From NCBI GenBank assembly GCA_965603205.1, contig CBFDCC010000001.1, positions 186,001 through 250,000 of the forward strand: a DNA stretch of 64,000 nucleotides, given 5' to 3'. Numbering within the stretch: position 1 is the first letter of the stretch; each line of letters opens with the position of its first letter. This document shows, one piece after another, positions 18,751 through 26,486 of this stretch. The position numbers and the translations under genes are program-made. A model generated the notes under the pieces. That model did not search any database and was not told where the DNA came from. It saw only the letters and a program-made list of their open reading frames with translations. This DNA is from Temperatibacter sp965603205 (GTDB lineage Bacteria > Pseudomonadota > Alphaproteobacteria > Sphingomonadales > Kordiimonadaceae).

Positions 18751-19188
18751 TTATTCAGTTGCTTCTAACAGTTTTGATACTGCGGTAGGGCCAGTGACCT
18801 TTTTTAACGAGACATTTTCTAGTGCCGCTTTAACGGTATCGTTAATAATTACCCAGTGTGGACGCATCGTACATATACCTTCGTAATCGCAGTTATCAGG
18901 GTCTTCCTCTGCGCAATGCGTTAGGGCAATAGGCCCGTCGATTGCTGCGATAATATCAGCCAGTGAAATGTCCTCAGCAGGCCTTGATAGAATGAACCCA
19001 CCCTTAAGACCGCGGAATGACGTTAGCAATCCATGCTTTGACAGTATGTTTAAAATTTTAGAAACCGTTGGCACAGGCATAGATGTAGCTTTAGATAGCT
19101 CTTGTGCACTGTGGCGAATTTCGGTGTTTTTAGAGATCTCCCCCATTAGCAGAACCCCATAATCTGCAAGATTTGTTAGCCTTAACAT
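18751..19188 (-). CDS. Rrf2-family SUF-system regulator
   Basis: A 145-residue Rrf2 protein opening MLRLTNLADYGVLLM with an N-terminal winged helix. Three cysteines at about 98, 106 and 112 (spacing C-x7-C-x5-C) would bind a cluster; IscR has x5/x5, so this is closer to the SUF regulator subgroup. As the first gene of the operon it probably represses sufBCDS-sufT-sufA when clusters are sufficient, though binding sites were not identified with certainty. Confidence 0.9.
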   Translation of the reverse strand: MLRLTNLADYGVLLMGEISKNTEIRHSAQELSKATSMPVPTVSKILNILSKHGLLTSFRGLKGGFILSRPAEDISLADIIAAIDGPIALTHCAEEDPDNCDYEGICTMRPHWVIINDTVKAALENVSLKKVTGPTAVSKLLEATE

Positions 19189-19209
19189 TTAGCGACCTTT
19201 CCTTACCTT

Positions 19210-19239
19210 GCTCTTATATTTTAATACTGGCATAAGAGC
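19210..19239. promoter_or_regulatory. Inverted repeat upstream of the suf regulator
   Basis: Perfect 8-bp arms GCTCTTAT and ATAAGAGC are separated by 14 bases, 22 bp upstream of the Rrf2 start codon. It could be an operator or a leader hairpin. No U-tract follows on either strand, so a terminator is unlikely. Confidence 0.45.
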
Positions 19240-19435
19240 GAGGAGACGTTGTTTTACGACATATTTTAAATCATACTATATTAGTTATATTAAAGATATA
19301 GTCATATTACAATATTTGTTTAATAAGTTTCGCCGTTTTATGCCGTATTTTGTAGCATAATGCACTAATTTAATCTGGTATATCCTTGATCTAGGACAAT
19401 TTTGATCCAGTTTATAACTAAAGGGCTAAAATTAA

Positions 19436-20407
19436 TTGTTAAATGCTTATAAAAAAATGACAATTGTGCGCCTGTTTGAGCAGGCTATTGCAAAAGTAGC
19501 TGATATGGGCCAAACCCCTGGTATGCTTCACTTAGGGCTGGGGTCAGAGGCGTTAACGGTTGCTACCTGTGCGCTATTGTCGTTAGAAAAAGATTATGTG
19601 ACAGCGTCCCATCGCGGGCATGCGCCTGCCTTGGTAATGGGAAATGATATATTAGCCGTTGCAAAAGAAATTATGGGTAAAATGGGCGGCCTAAGCGATG
19701 GAATCGGCGGCACACAGCATTTAATTTGTCCCGACTCTGGGTTTATTGGCTCTAATGGCATAGTGGGTGCGCAGGTGCCATTGGCTGTTGGCGCTGCCTT
19801 AACGGCTAAAATGACATATTCTGGCGGCCTCGCTGTGGCATTTTTTGGCGATGGCGCCAGTAATCAAGGTAGCGTCTTTGAGAGCATGAATTTAGCCGTC
19901 GCGCTAAACTTACCTATGGTGTTTATGTTAGAAAATAATGGTTATGGACTGTCGACCAAGGTGAGTGCGGTTGCGGGAACAAATAGCCTGATCGCACGCG
20001 CCGCAGGATTCGGCCTTAAAACCCTTGCTGTTGATGGCAGTGATTACCCACAAATTACATCAGTATTAAAATCAGCCTTTGAAAATGTCCGCACAGGTGA
20101 AGGGCCAATATTTGTCGAAGCGAAAGTGCCGCGTCTCACGGGCCATTATCACGGCGATGAGCAAGCATATAGGCGGGGAAATGAAGCACCAGCTATTGGT
20201 GGCGGGGATGATCCACTGGTTAAGATGAAACAAAATTTGTTATCAGAAGGTGTTAACCCTGATGACCTTGTGGCGATCTTGCAGACTGTCGAAGCAGAGA
20301 TAGAAGCGGTTATAGCTGAAGCAATTGCCGCGCCCGCAGCAGAGCCTGCTGTTCTCGATAGATTTGTTGGGGCGTTAAGCCCTATCGCAGGGAGGCAATT
20401 CACATGA
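19436..20407 (+). CDS. ThDP-dependent 2-oxoacid/acetoin dehydrogenase E1 alpha subunit
   Basis: A 323-residue E1 alpha chain. The thiamine diphosphate motif is GDGASNQGSVFE (about residue 139) ending in ENNGYG (about 166); SHRGHAPAL and GGTQH are also typical. A TTG start is used, preceded by AAGGG; the N-terminal LLNAYKKM alignment supports it over the ATG at 19457. The stop overlaps the beta-subunit start (ATGA). No E2 or E3 gene is in the vicinity, so the complex it belongs to (acetoin, pyruvate or branched-chain) is uncertain. Confidence 0.9.
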   Translation: MLNAYKKMTIVRLFEQAIAKVADMGQTPGMLHLGLGSEALTVATCALLSLEKDYVTASHRGHAPALVMGNDILAVAKEIMGKMGGLSDGIGGTQHLICPDSGFIGSNGIVGAQVPLAVGAALTAKMTYSGGLAVAFFGDGASNQGSVFESMNLAVALNLPMVFMLENNGYGLSTKVSAVAGTNSLIARAAGFGLKTLAVDGSDYPQITSVLKSAFENVRTGEGPIFVEAKVPRLTGHYHGDEQAYRRGNEAPAIGGGDDPLVKMKQNLLSEGVNPDDLVAILQTVEAEIEAVIAEAIAAPAAEPAVLDRFVGALSPIAGRQFT

Positions 20408-21390
20408 AAATGACCATAGCCACTGCGCTTAACACCGCATTGCATCAGCGTATGGCAGAAGATGAGCGCATCTTTGTCATGGGCGAGGATATTGGCGGCA
20501 ATACATCTGATGGAATTTTTGGTGTCACATCGGGGCTTAGTGCTATTTACGGCGATAGCAGAGTTATTGAGACGCCAATTTCAGAAATGGCTTTTCTCGG
20601 CGCGGCGGTTGGTGCTGCCATGACGGGGATGCGCCCTGTGGTAGAGATTATGTTTTGTGATTTCCTCGGGGTGTGTTTAGAGCAATTAATGAACCAAGCA
20701 GCCAAGGCTGACTTTCTGTCAAATTCACATCAAAAAGTACCGCTAGTGTTGCGCACAACCATGGGGGCTGGTGATGGGTCTGGTGCTATGCATAGCCAAA
20801 GCCTGCACGGTCTTATCGCCCAAATAGCAGGGTTGAAAATAGTGGCACCATCAACCGCGGCAGACGCGGCGGGCCTTTTAAAATCAGCCATAGATGACGA
20901 TGGTCCTGTGGTGATATTTGAGCATAAAGGATTATACGGTCTAGAGAGTGAAGTTGCTAAAGATTTGCCGCCTATACCGCTTGGCAGTGGTCGTATTCAC
21001 CGCGCCGGCAGTGATATTACGGTGGTGGCAGTGTCAGCCATGGTGCATCAAGCAAGCATAGCGGCTGAGCGCCTAGCCAGTGACGGCATCAATATTGAAA
21101 TCATCGACCCGCGTACTATCAGCCCACTTGATCTGGATATGATTTTAACAAGTGTGCGTAAAACAGGTCGTTTATTAGTGGTGGATGAAGGTGCTGCCTT
21201 TTGTGGGTTTGCCAGCGAGGTCGTAGCGCTTGTAGCGCGTCATGGATTTACATCCTTAAAAGCCGCACCGCAGATACTCACACCGCCCCACACGCCAGTA
21301 CCCTATGCAAGCGCGTTAGAGGCGCAGTGGTTAGTGGATAGTGATGATATTGTTAAAAGGGTAAAGGGTATCTACCATGCAGCGGATTAA
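20404..21390 (+). CDS. ThDP-dependent 2-oxoacid/acetoin dehydrogenase E1 beta subunit
   Basis: A 328-residue E1 beta chain with GEDIGGNTSDGIFGVT (about residue 23), the ETPISE loop (about 57), and DPRTISPLD (about 239). It pairs with the preceding alpha chain as an alpha2beta2 decarboxylase. Its end overlaps the start of the cytochrome b561 gene by 14 bp, which ties the three genes together in translation. Confidence 0.92.
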   Translation: MKMTIATALNTALHQRMAEDERIFVMGEDIGGNTSDGIFGVTSGLSAIYGDSRVIETPISEMAFLGAAVGAAMTGMRPVVEIMFCDFLGVCLEQLMNQAAKADFLSNSHQKVPLVLRTTMGAGDGSGAMHSQSLHGLIAQIAGLKIVAPSTAADAAGLLKSAIDDDGPVVIFEHKGLYGLESEVAKDLPPIPLGSGRIHRAGSDITVVAVSAMVHQASIAAERLASDGINIEIIDPRTISPLDLDMILTSVRKTGRLLVVDEGAAFCGFASEVVALVARHGFTSLKAAPQILTPPHTPVPYASALEAQWLVDSDDIVKRVKGIYHAAD

Positions 21391-22048
21391 GATTTGGGAC
21401 TTGCCCGTGCGGCTATTTCATTGGGCATTGGTAATCGCCTTTGGTTTTTCGGTCTTCTCTGCCTTTCAAGATAAGGTGATGACTGGCTATGATGTGATGC
21501 ATTTGCGGGCGGGCGTGTGTGTTTTGATCTTGGTTTTATTTCGCGATCTATGGGGCTTTCTTGGTAGCACTACAGCTAGATTTATGAGCTTTGTTAAAGG
21601 CCCAGCCGCCCTCAGACAGCATATAACTGAGATGCGAGCAGACAAGCCTTATGAGTATGTGGGGCATAATCCACTGGGGGGGTGGAGCGTTGGCATCATG
21701 CTCGATTCTTTGATGTTTCAGGCGATATTAGGTTTGTTTTCAAGCGACGACATGTTTTTTGAGGGGCCTCTTGCAAAGACAATTGAAGGCAGCACGGTGG
21801 GCGTTGTTAGCCTTATTCATCAATTGGTTGGTTATTTTATCATCACTGTTGTTGGTTTGCATATTCTTGCGGTGATCTACTATGGGATAGGCAAGGGTAT
21901 TAATCTTGTTCGCCCCATGATCACAGGCAGTAAGATGGTGAGTGATGAAGTGGCTCTGGCTAATAAGGGTAATATATTTGTTAGCCCTTGGACGGCACTA
22001 TTGTTGTTTGTTCTCAGTGGTCTTGTGGTCTGCACAGCTATTTTTTGA
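21377..22048 (+). CDS. Cytochrome b561 / Ni-hydrogenase-type b domain protein
   Basis: A 223-residue membrane protein with four to five hydrophobic helices. It begins with the family motif WDLPVRLFHWALV; haem-ligand candidates are His in LFHW, MHLRAG, SLIHQLVG and GLHILAV. It passes electrons between the quinone pool and c-type cytochromes in related systems. The 14-bp overlap with the E1 beta gene is unusual. Cytochrome c' lies convergently just downstream, and b561/c' pairs are known elsewhere. Confidence 0.88.
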   Translation: MQRIKIWDLPVRLFHWALVIAFGFSVFSAFQDKVMTGYDVMHLRAGVCVLILVLFRDLWGFLGSTTARFMSFVKGPAALRQHITEMRADKPYEYVGHNPLGGWSVGIMLDSLMFQAILGLFSSDDMFFEGPLAKTIEGSTVGVVSLIHQLVGYFIITVVGLHILAVIYYGIGKGINLVRPMITGSKMVSDEVALANKGNIFVSPWTALLLFVLSGLVVCTAIF

Positions 22049-22054
22049 TGAATA

Positions 22055-22080
22055 AAAAAGGCCGCAAATTTGCAACCTTT
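22055..22080. terminator. Bidirectional terminator between b561 and cytochrome c' genes
   Basis: AAAAAGG and CCTTT flank the palindrome GCAAATTTGC, with mismatches between. It has A-rich and T-rich sides and lies exactly between two convergent stop codons. Confidence 0.5.
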
Positions 22081-22100
22081 AATGATTGATTACATTAGAT

Positions 22101-22538
22101 TTATTTCTTTTTATACTTGTCGTGACAGGCTTTGCAATTAGACATTGTTTGCTTAAAAGCGATGCCAGTTGCGGCCATATCACCGCTATCAACGGCGGCT
22201 TTTAACGCTGAGGCATCAGTAGAGAATTTATCTAGCTTGGCTGCAAAATCATCCCAGTTTTCCCATGTATCACCAAGTGTATCACCACCATGTTCTTTAT
22301 AGGAAAAGCCGTAACGCGCCCCCGCTGCACCAGCGGCCATCATATCGGTATGAACTTTTAAATTATCTGTTGTGGCGGTGCCAGATTTCATAAGGCCAAT
22401 AGCGGCCCCAACCCCAGATGTTACCGCGCTCATCGCGGCTTGGCGGTAATCAATAGATGGATGTGGCTTGTCTTCACTTATGGCTGTGGTGGTTAGAATT
22501 GTGGCTGATAGTCCCGTCATGATTAGAATATGTTTCAT
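22101..22538 (-). CDS. Cytochrome c'
   Basis: A 145-residue periplasmic haem protein: signal peptide of about 20 residues, a four-helix bundle, and the C-terminal haem motif CKACHDKYKKK. Cytochromes c' bind NO at the open haem face and protect against nitrosative stress, which fits the nar and nnrS genes at the far end of the window. It is transcribed alone from an AT-rich upstream region; no FNR palindrome was found there. Confidence 0.92.
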   Translation of the reverse strand: MKHILIMTGLSATILTTTAISEDKPHPSIDYRQAAMSAVTSGVGAAIGLMKSGTATTDNLKVHTDMMAAGAAGARYGFSYKEHGGDTLGDTWENWDDFAAKLDKFSTDASALKAAVDSGDMAATGIAFKQTMSNCKACHDKYKKK

Positions 22539-22653
22539 CTGCTTATGTTCCTCCTAAGATTAGCTTTTCACTTTAGGGAGATTTTGTGCGGGCGCAAGCC
22601 ATTGATTTGACTCTCTTTTGTCAGTTCTGTGATAAAAAATGGGCTATTGACTA

Positions 22654-22669
22654 TATATTCCCTATATTA
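22654..22669 (+). repeat. Fic-locus repeat, copy 1
   Basis: The 16-mer TATATTCCCTATATTA recurs exactly at 23834-23849, so the two copies bracket the fic gene. The 11-base core TCCCTATATTA is found a third time at 22766-22776, and an inverted TTAATATAGG version lies at 22739-22748. Confidence 0.75.
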
Positions 22670-22765
22670 CAGTCTTGGTGAAATAGCATATATTGTGTTT
22701 TTTATTCACATTACGCCTATATATAGATTTATATTTACTTAATATAGGTAATCTATGACTTAAAA

Positions 22766-22776
22766 TCCCTATATTA
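22766..22776 (+). repeat. Fic-locus repeat, core copy over the fic stop codon
   Basis: TCCCTATATTA; its last three bases are the complement of the fic TAA stop codon. Confidence 0.65.
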
Positions 22777-23832
22777 GAGAATTTTCCCTATTTTAGCCCA
22801 TTTTGCAGAACGCCCCCGCCCCAAACTTTTAACTGCGCCATCATCTACAAGTTGCCGTAGCACATTTCTGATTGTATCACGACTGACGGAAGGACATCTT
22901 TCTTTAATTCCGGCAACGGTAAATTGGTCAGGTGATGATTCAATTGCCTGCTTTACCATATTACTTTTATATCCTTTGCCCGTTTGGATATTTTCCACAT
23001 CGCTTTCAAGCTTGCGGTATGCGGCCAAAATCACACCTAGCATATATTCTGTGAAATAGGTTTGATTATGCTCGCCAGCACTCCAACCTCGATCGGATAA
23101 TTCTAGGCTTTCATAATAATTGTCTTTGCTATCCTCTATCAATTTTTCAATACTGATATATCGCGCCACATCAAATCCATTTTGATGTAGTAATAAAACA
23201 GTCAGTAGTCGCGCCATGCGACCATTGCCATCAGAGAAGGGGTGAATGGCTAAAAAATCATGCACATAATTTGGTATCAGTAGCAAAGAGTCATACTCAT
23301 CATTTAAGGCCTGCGTATAACCAGTATGAAGATCATTCATATGCTGCTCAACTAAATGAGGGGCTACGGTTTTCATGCGTACACGGATAATATTACCCGC
23401 ATCATCTTTTTCTACAATATCGTTTGGTCCACTCTTATAGTCACCGCCAGGCGTGACAGTGTATTTTAACATGTCGCGGTGCAACTGCCGAACAAGCGAT
23501 GCAGTAAATCGCATGCCCCGATGATCCTTGTGGATCATATTTAACACATCGCGATAACCAGCTAGTTCGGTTTGTGGACGATTTTCAGGTGCATCACCAT
23601 CCAATAGCAATAATTGTAATGAACTACGGTCTGTTTCTATATGCTCAAGTCTGTTTGAGGATTCAACGCTTTCAATGAAAGCAACTTGGCGTAAATTCTC
23701 CAACACCTCTGGCTTGCGTTCCGAATATAGGGTTTGCTTGCCTTTGAACTCGCGAATTTGGCCGATTAAAGCCAGAATACGAGGCGTTATACTCAGATGA
23801 TTATTTAAATAGTCCTGTGTAAATGTACGCAT
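22774..23832 (-). CDS. Fic/DOC family protein with C-terminal winged helix
   Basis: A 352-residue Fic protein, expected to transfer AMP from ATP to a target hydroxyl. The active-site loop is HPFSDGNGRMAR (about residue 196), complete with catalytic His. The N-terminal inhibitory helix reads S-N-R-L-E-H (about 57-62); most class II Fic proteins have Gly or Asn where His stands here. Residues from about 290 form a winged-helix DNA-binding domain, so it may regulate its own promoter. No antitoxin gene adjoins it. The surrounding DNA is AT-rich and carries the repeats listed. Confidence 0.92.
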   Translation of the reverse strand: MRTFTQDYLNNHLSITPRILALIGQIREFKGKQTLYSERKPEVLENLRQVAFIESVESSNRLEHIETDRSSLQLLLLDGDAPENRPQTELAGYRDVLNMIHKDHRGMRFTASLVRQLHRDMLKYTVTPGGDYKSGPNDIVEKDDAGNIIRVRMKTVAPHLVEQHMNDLHTGYTQALNDEYDSLLLIPNYVHDFLAIHPFSDGNGRMARLLTVLLLHQNGFDVARYISIEKLIEDSKDNYYESLELSDRGWSAGEHNQTYFTEYMLGVILAAYRKLESDVENIQTGKGYKSNMVKQAIESSPDQFTVAGIKERCPSVSRDTIRNVLRQLVDDGAVKSLGRGRSAKWAKIGKIL

Positions 23833-23833
23833 T

Positions 23834-23849
23834 TATATTCCCTATATTA
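23834..23849 (+). repeat. Fic-locus repeat, copy 2 (fic promoter side)
   Basis: Exact 16-base match to 22654-22669, ending within 20 bp of the fic start codon on the upstream side. This placement suits an operator or the edge of an inserted segment. Confidence 0.75.
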
Positions 23850-23923
23850 TATCAATAACCCTTCACCATATATCGGTAGTATAGATATTAAACATACCTG
23901 ATTTATGCTAAGGCTCAAGAGTT

Positions 23924-23956
23924 AATTAGGTACTATTGCACTTAAACTACCTAATT
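23924..23956. promoter_or_regulatory. 9-bp perfect inverted repeat upstream of fic
   Basis: Arms AATTAGGTA and TACCTAATT are separated by 15 bases. There is no T-tract, so an operator is more likely than a terminator. No bound protein is known. Confidence 0.4.
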
Positions 23957-24012
23957 TAATCTATTTTACCCATTTTAAGGCGCAAAGAGTTCTGACTGAG
24001 GGTGTAGGATAT

Positions 24013-24042
24013 AAAAAAGGCGGAACCAAAGCCCCGCCTTTT
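24013..24042 (-). terminator. Rho-independent terminator after the FKBP gene
   Basis: Arms GGCGG/CCGCC around a 10-base loop, followed on the minus strand by a run of T. It begins 17 bp past the stop codon of the FKBP lipoprotein gene. Confidence 0.85.
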
Positions 24043-24059
24043 AAAATAATTTTATTATA

Positions 24060-24986
24060 TTAGTTATCGACGCTGATAAGCTCGATATCAAACACAAGCG
24101 TTGCATGTGGTGGTATCTTTGGCGGAGAACCAGCTTCGCCGTATGCAATAGCCGCTGGGATTGTTAGCTCCCACTTGTCGCCCTCGACCATCATTTGTAG
24201 CGCCTCTATCCAGCCTTGGATAAGACGGTTAGCGGGGAAGCTAGCAGGCGCACCGCGAGAGTAGCTGCTATCAAATTCTTCGCCTGAGATTAGACGTCCT
24301 GCGTAATGCACAGTTACCATGCTTTCTGGCTCTGGTGATTTACCTTCGCCGGCATTAATCACTTTATATTGCAGGCCACTTTCGGTGATTTTCACGCCGT
24401 CTTTTTTGGCATTTTCATCGAGAAAATCAGTTTGGCGTTTAATGTGCGCAGCCAATAGGTCTTCGTATGATGTTACTTTCAATAGCTCCATCTCGAAAAT
24501 AAGCGTAGCGCCACCCGGAATATCTTCGCCGGCACCTTGATCGCCGTAGCCTAGCTCAGCAGGGATCGTTAGCTCCCACTTATCGCCAACTTTCATCAAT
24601 TGTAATGCTTCTACCCAGCCAGGGATCACACGGCCAACAGGAAATTCAATCGGCTCGTCCCGCTTGTAACTACTGTCAAATTCCGTGCCATCGATTAGGC
24701 GTCCAGCGTAATGGGCTGATACGACATCTTCCATAGTTGGCGTAGCGCCTGTGCCAGCTGTAATTACACGGTATTGCAGGCCGCTCTGCGTGGTGATAAC
24801 ACCGTCTTTTTTTGCATTTTCTTCTAGATAAGTGCTATCTGCACTTGCTTCACTGGTTGTCATCTCTTTTGTTTCCTGTTGCGTTTTCGGATTACTTTCT
24901 TGATCCGATGTTTTTTCAGTGTCTGTTTTTTCACCACATGATATAAGCATCACAGATGCAGTAAGAATGGAAAGTATTTTTTTCAT
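24060..24986 (-). CDS. Tandem-domain FKBP-type peptidyl-prolyl isomerase lipoprotein
   Basis: A 308-residue lipoprotein: hydrophobic signal with lipobox L-I-S-C at residue 17, a Thr/Ser/Lys-rich linker, then two FKBP domains (about 55-170 and 190-305). Both keep the active-site pattern HYAGRL, EFDSSY, GW.EAL, YG and the final F.(ME/DI)EL, so both are likely active isomerases. The domains are clearly related to each other, pointing to internal duplication. It would act on folding of periplasmic proteins from a membrane anchor. Confidence 0.92.
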   Translation of the reverse strand: MKKILSILTASVMLISCGEKTDTEKTSDQESNPKTQQETKEMTTSEASADSTYLEENAKKDGVITTQSGLQYRVITAGTGATPTMEDVVSAHYAGRLIDGTEFDSSYKRDEPIEFPVGRVIPGWVEALQLMKVGDKWELTIPAELGYGDQGAGEDIPGGATLIFEMELLKVTSYEDLLAAHIKRQTDFLDENAKKDGVKITESGLQYKVINAGEGKSPEPESMVTVHYAGRLISGEEFDSSYSRGAPASFPANRLIQGWIEALQMMVEGDKWELTIPAAIAYGEAGSPPKIPPHATLVFDIELISVDN

Positions 24987-25051
24987 GATATTGCCTTAAT
25001 TTATTTGCAGGCACACTAGCCTGAACATTATGTCACTTCAAAGGGAAATTT

Positions 25052-25378
25052 ATGTCTGAGGCCAATAAAAATGCACAATCAACCGATGAACAGCTAAGTC
25101 CAGTGGCTGTTGAGGTGTTAAAGCAGATAGCAACCAGTAAATCCGCTAGCAAATCTGTAGCACCTCGCGACATTGCTCAGGCATTAGCAACAGGCGATGA
25201 GGATTGGCGTAAATATCTAAAAGATATAAAGGCTGAGGCTATGAAATTAGCTGCTGATGGGCGTTTGGTATTTTTGCGCAAACGCAAAGTCACATCACCA
25301 GAGGAAGTGCGTGGTGTCTATCGTTTTGGCGACCCCAAGCATTACGAACAACTACCTGCTGAAGAAAATATTGATTAA
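25052..25378 (+). CDS. DUF3253 family protein
   Basis: A 108-residue protein with a winged-helix-like core typical of DUF3253: ALATGDEDWRKYLKDIKAEAMKLA (by pattern: D-W followed by a helix), then DGRLVFLRKRK and VRGVYRF. Function is unknown. It is divergent from the FKBP gene and 52 bp before the Hpt gene. Confidence 0.75.
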   Translation: MSEANKNAQSTDEQLSPVAVEVLKQIATSKSASKSVAPRDIAQALATGDEDWRKYLKDIKAEAMKLAADGRLVFLRKRKVTSPEEVRGVYRFGDPKHYEQLPAEENID

Positions 25379-25430
25379 TTAAGCGATAATATGCGCATGG
25401 GGGGCGCGCGAGTAAGAAAGTTAGAGTATA

Positions 25431-25772
25431 TTGACCGATAATATTGATCATGTTGTGTTGATACATTTAAAAGAACAAGTTGGTGCAAAAGCATTTTCTG
25501 AAATCTTAGATGCTTATTTATCAGAGCTTGAACAACGCTCAAATCTTTTCCCAGATTTGCTCAAAAAGGGTGATCTTGACGGCCTTGACGTGGGTTCGCA
25601 CGCGCTTAAAGGCGCATCACGTGCCTTTGGCGCTGGTGATATAGCTGATTTATGTATGCAGATTGAAGCAATATCCAGTAGTGGCGGTGGAGAGATTTTA
25701 CCTGATCTAATTGATCAATTGCTGGCTAAATGTCGCTCTACCTATAAGCATCTAAGCGACACCTATAAATAA
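25431..25772 (+). CDS. Orphan Hpt (histidine phosphotransfer) domain protein
   Basis: A 113-residue four-helix protein. The phospho-acceptor histidine is in GSHALKGASRAFGA (about residue 51). It starts with TTG. There is no kinase or response regulator beside it, so it probably shuttles phosphate in a multi-step relay encoded elsewhere; the orphan sensor kinase at 29774 has its own H-box and is only a distant candidate partner. Confidence 0.82.
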   Translation: MTDNIDHVVLIHLKEQVGAKAFSEILDAYLSELEQRSNLFPDLLKKGDLDGLDVGSHALKGASRAFGAGDIADLCMQIEAISSSGGGEILPDLIDQLLAKCRSTYKHLSDTYK

Positions 25773-25794
25773 TCTCATTTTTATCCAGCCCATT

Positions 25795-26481
25795 TTATCC
25801 AGAGAGAGCGACGCGGCAAACCTCAGCCTTTAATTCGGCTAGGCCAAAGCCTTTTTCACTGCTGGTCGCTAGCACAGTTGGGTGACAGGCAATATATTTT
25901 TTGATGTCAGCCTCAGTCTTCTTTACGATTATATCGCGGTCAGCAACCTTTAACTTATCTAACTTGGTCAAAACAATCTGATAATTTACCGCTGATGTGT
26001 CTAGCATTTCCATGATTTCACGGTCATTATCCTTTAAGCCGTGACGGGAATCGATGAGTAGCATAATACGACGAAGGCTCGCCCGTCCGCGCAAGTAAGT
26101 TTTAACCAGCTTTGTCCAAGCTTGCACCTTTTTACGCTCAATCTTAGCGTAGCCATAGCCGGGCAAATCCACCAGATACATAGAGATATTCATCTCATCG
26201 CCCATGGTGAAATAGTTCAGCTCTTGTGTACGGCCGGGTGTGTTGGATGTACGTGCCAGACTATTTTGATTGGTTAGGCCATTGATTAAGCTTGATTTAC
26301 CCACATTTGATCTACCTGCAAAGGCGATTTCTGGGCGATCACCTTGGGGCAGGGTATCTAGACTAACAGCGCCTTTAAGGAAGACAACAGGGCCAGCAAA
26401 CATACGCCGCCCTGTATCTAATTCCTCTTCGCTATAGCTAGCTACTTCTTGGTTATTATCAAAATTGGGTTCATCAGTCAT
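25795..26481 (-). CDS. engB: Ribosome biogenesis GTPase EngB/YsxC
   Basis: A 228-residue small GTPase for large-subunit assembly. G1 is GRSNVGKSSLING (about residue 56), G3 DLPGYGYAK (about 102), G4 TKLDKL (about 171), and the G5-like ATSSEKG near 205. The N-terminal 25 residues are an acidic extension. It is 5 bp after yidC and closes the rpmH-rnpA-yidD-yidC-engB operon. Confidence 0.96.
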   Translation of the reverse strand: MTDEPNFDNNQEVASYSEEELDTGRRMFAGPVVFLKGAVSLDTLPQGDRPEIAFAGRSNVGKSSLINGLTNQNSLARTSNTPGRTQELNYFTMGDEMNISMYLVDLPGYGYAKIERKKVQAWTKLVKTYLRGRASLRRIMLLIDSRHGLKDNDREIMEMLDTSAVNYQIVLTKLDKLKVADRDIIVKKTEADIKKYIACHPTVLATSSEKGFGLAELKAEVCRVALSG

Positions 26482-26486
26482 AATCG

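Noticed and set aside
22601..22640. Possible FNR box before cytochrome c'
   Set aside because: TTGACTCTCTTTTGTCA has half-sites but an 8-base spacer, not the required four.
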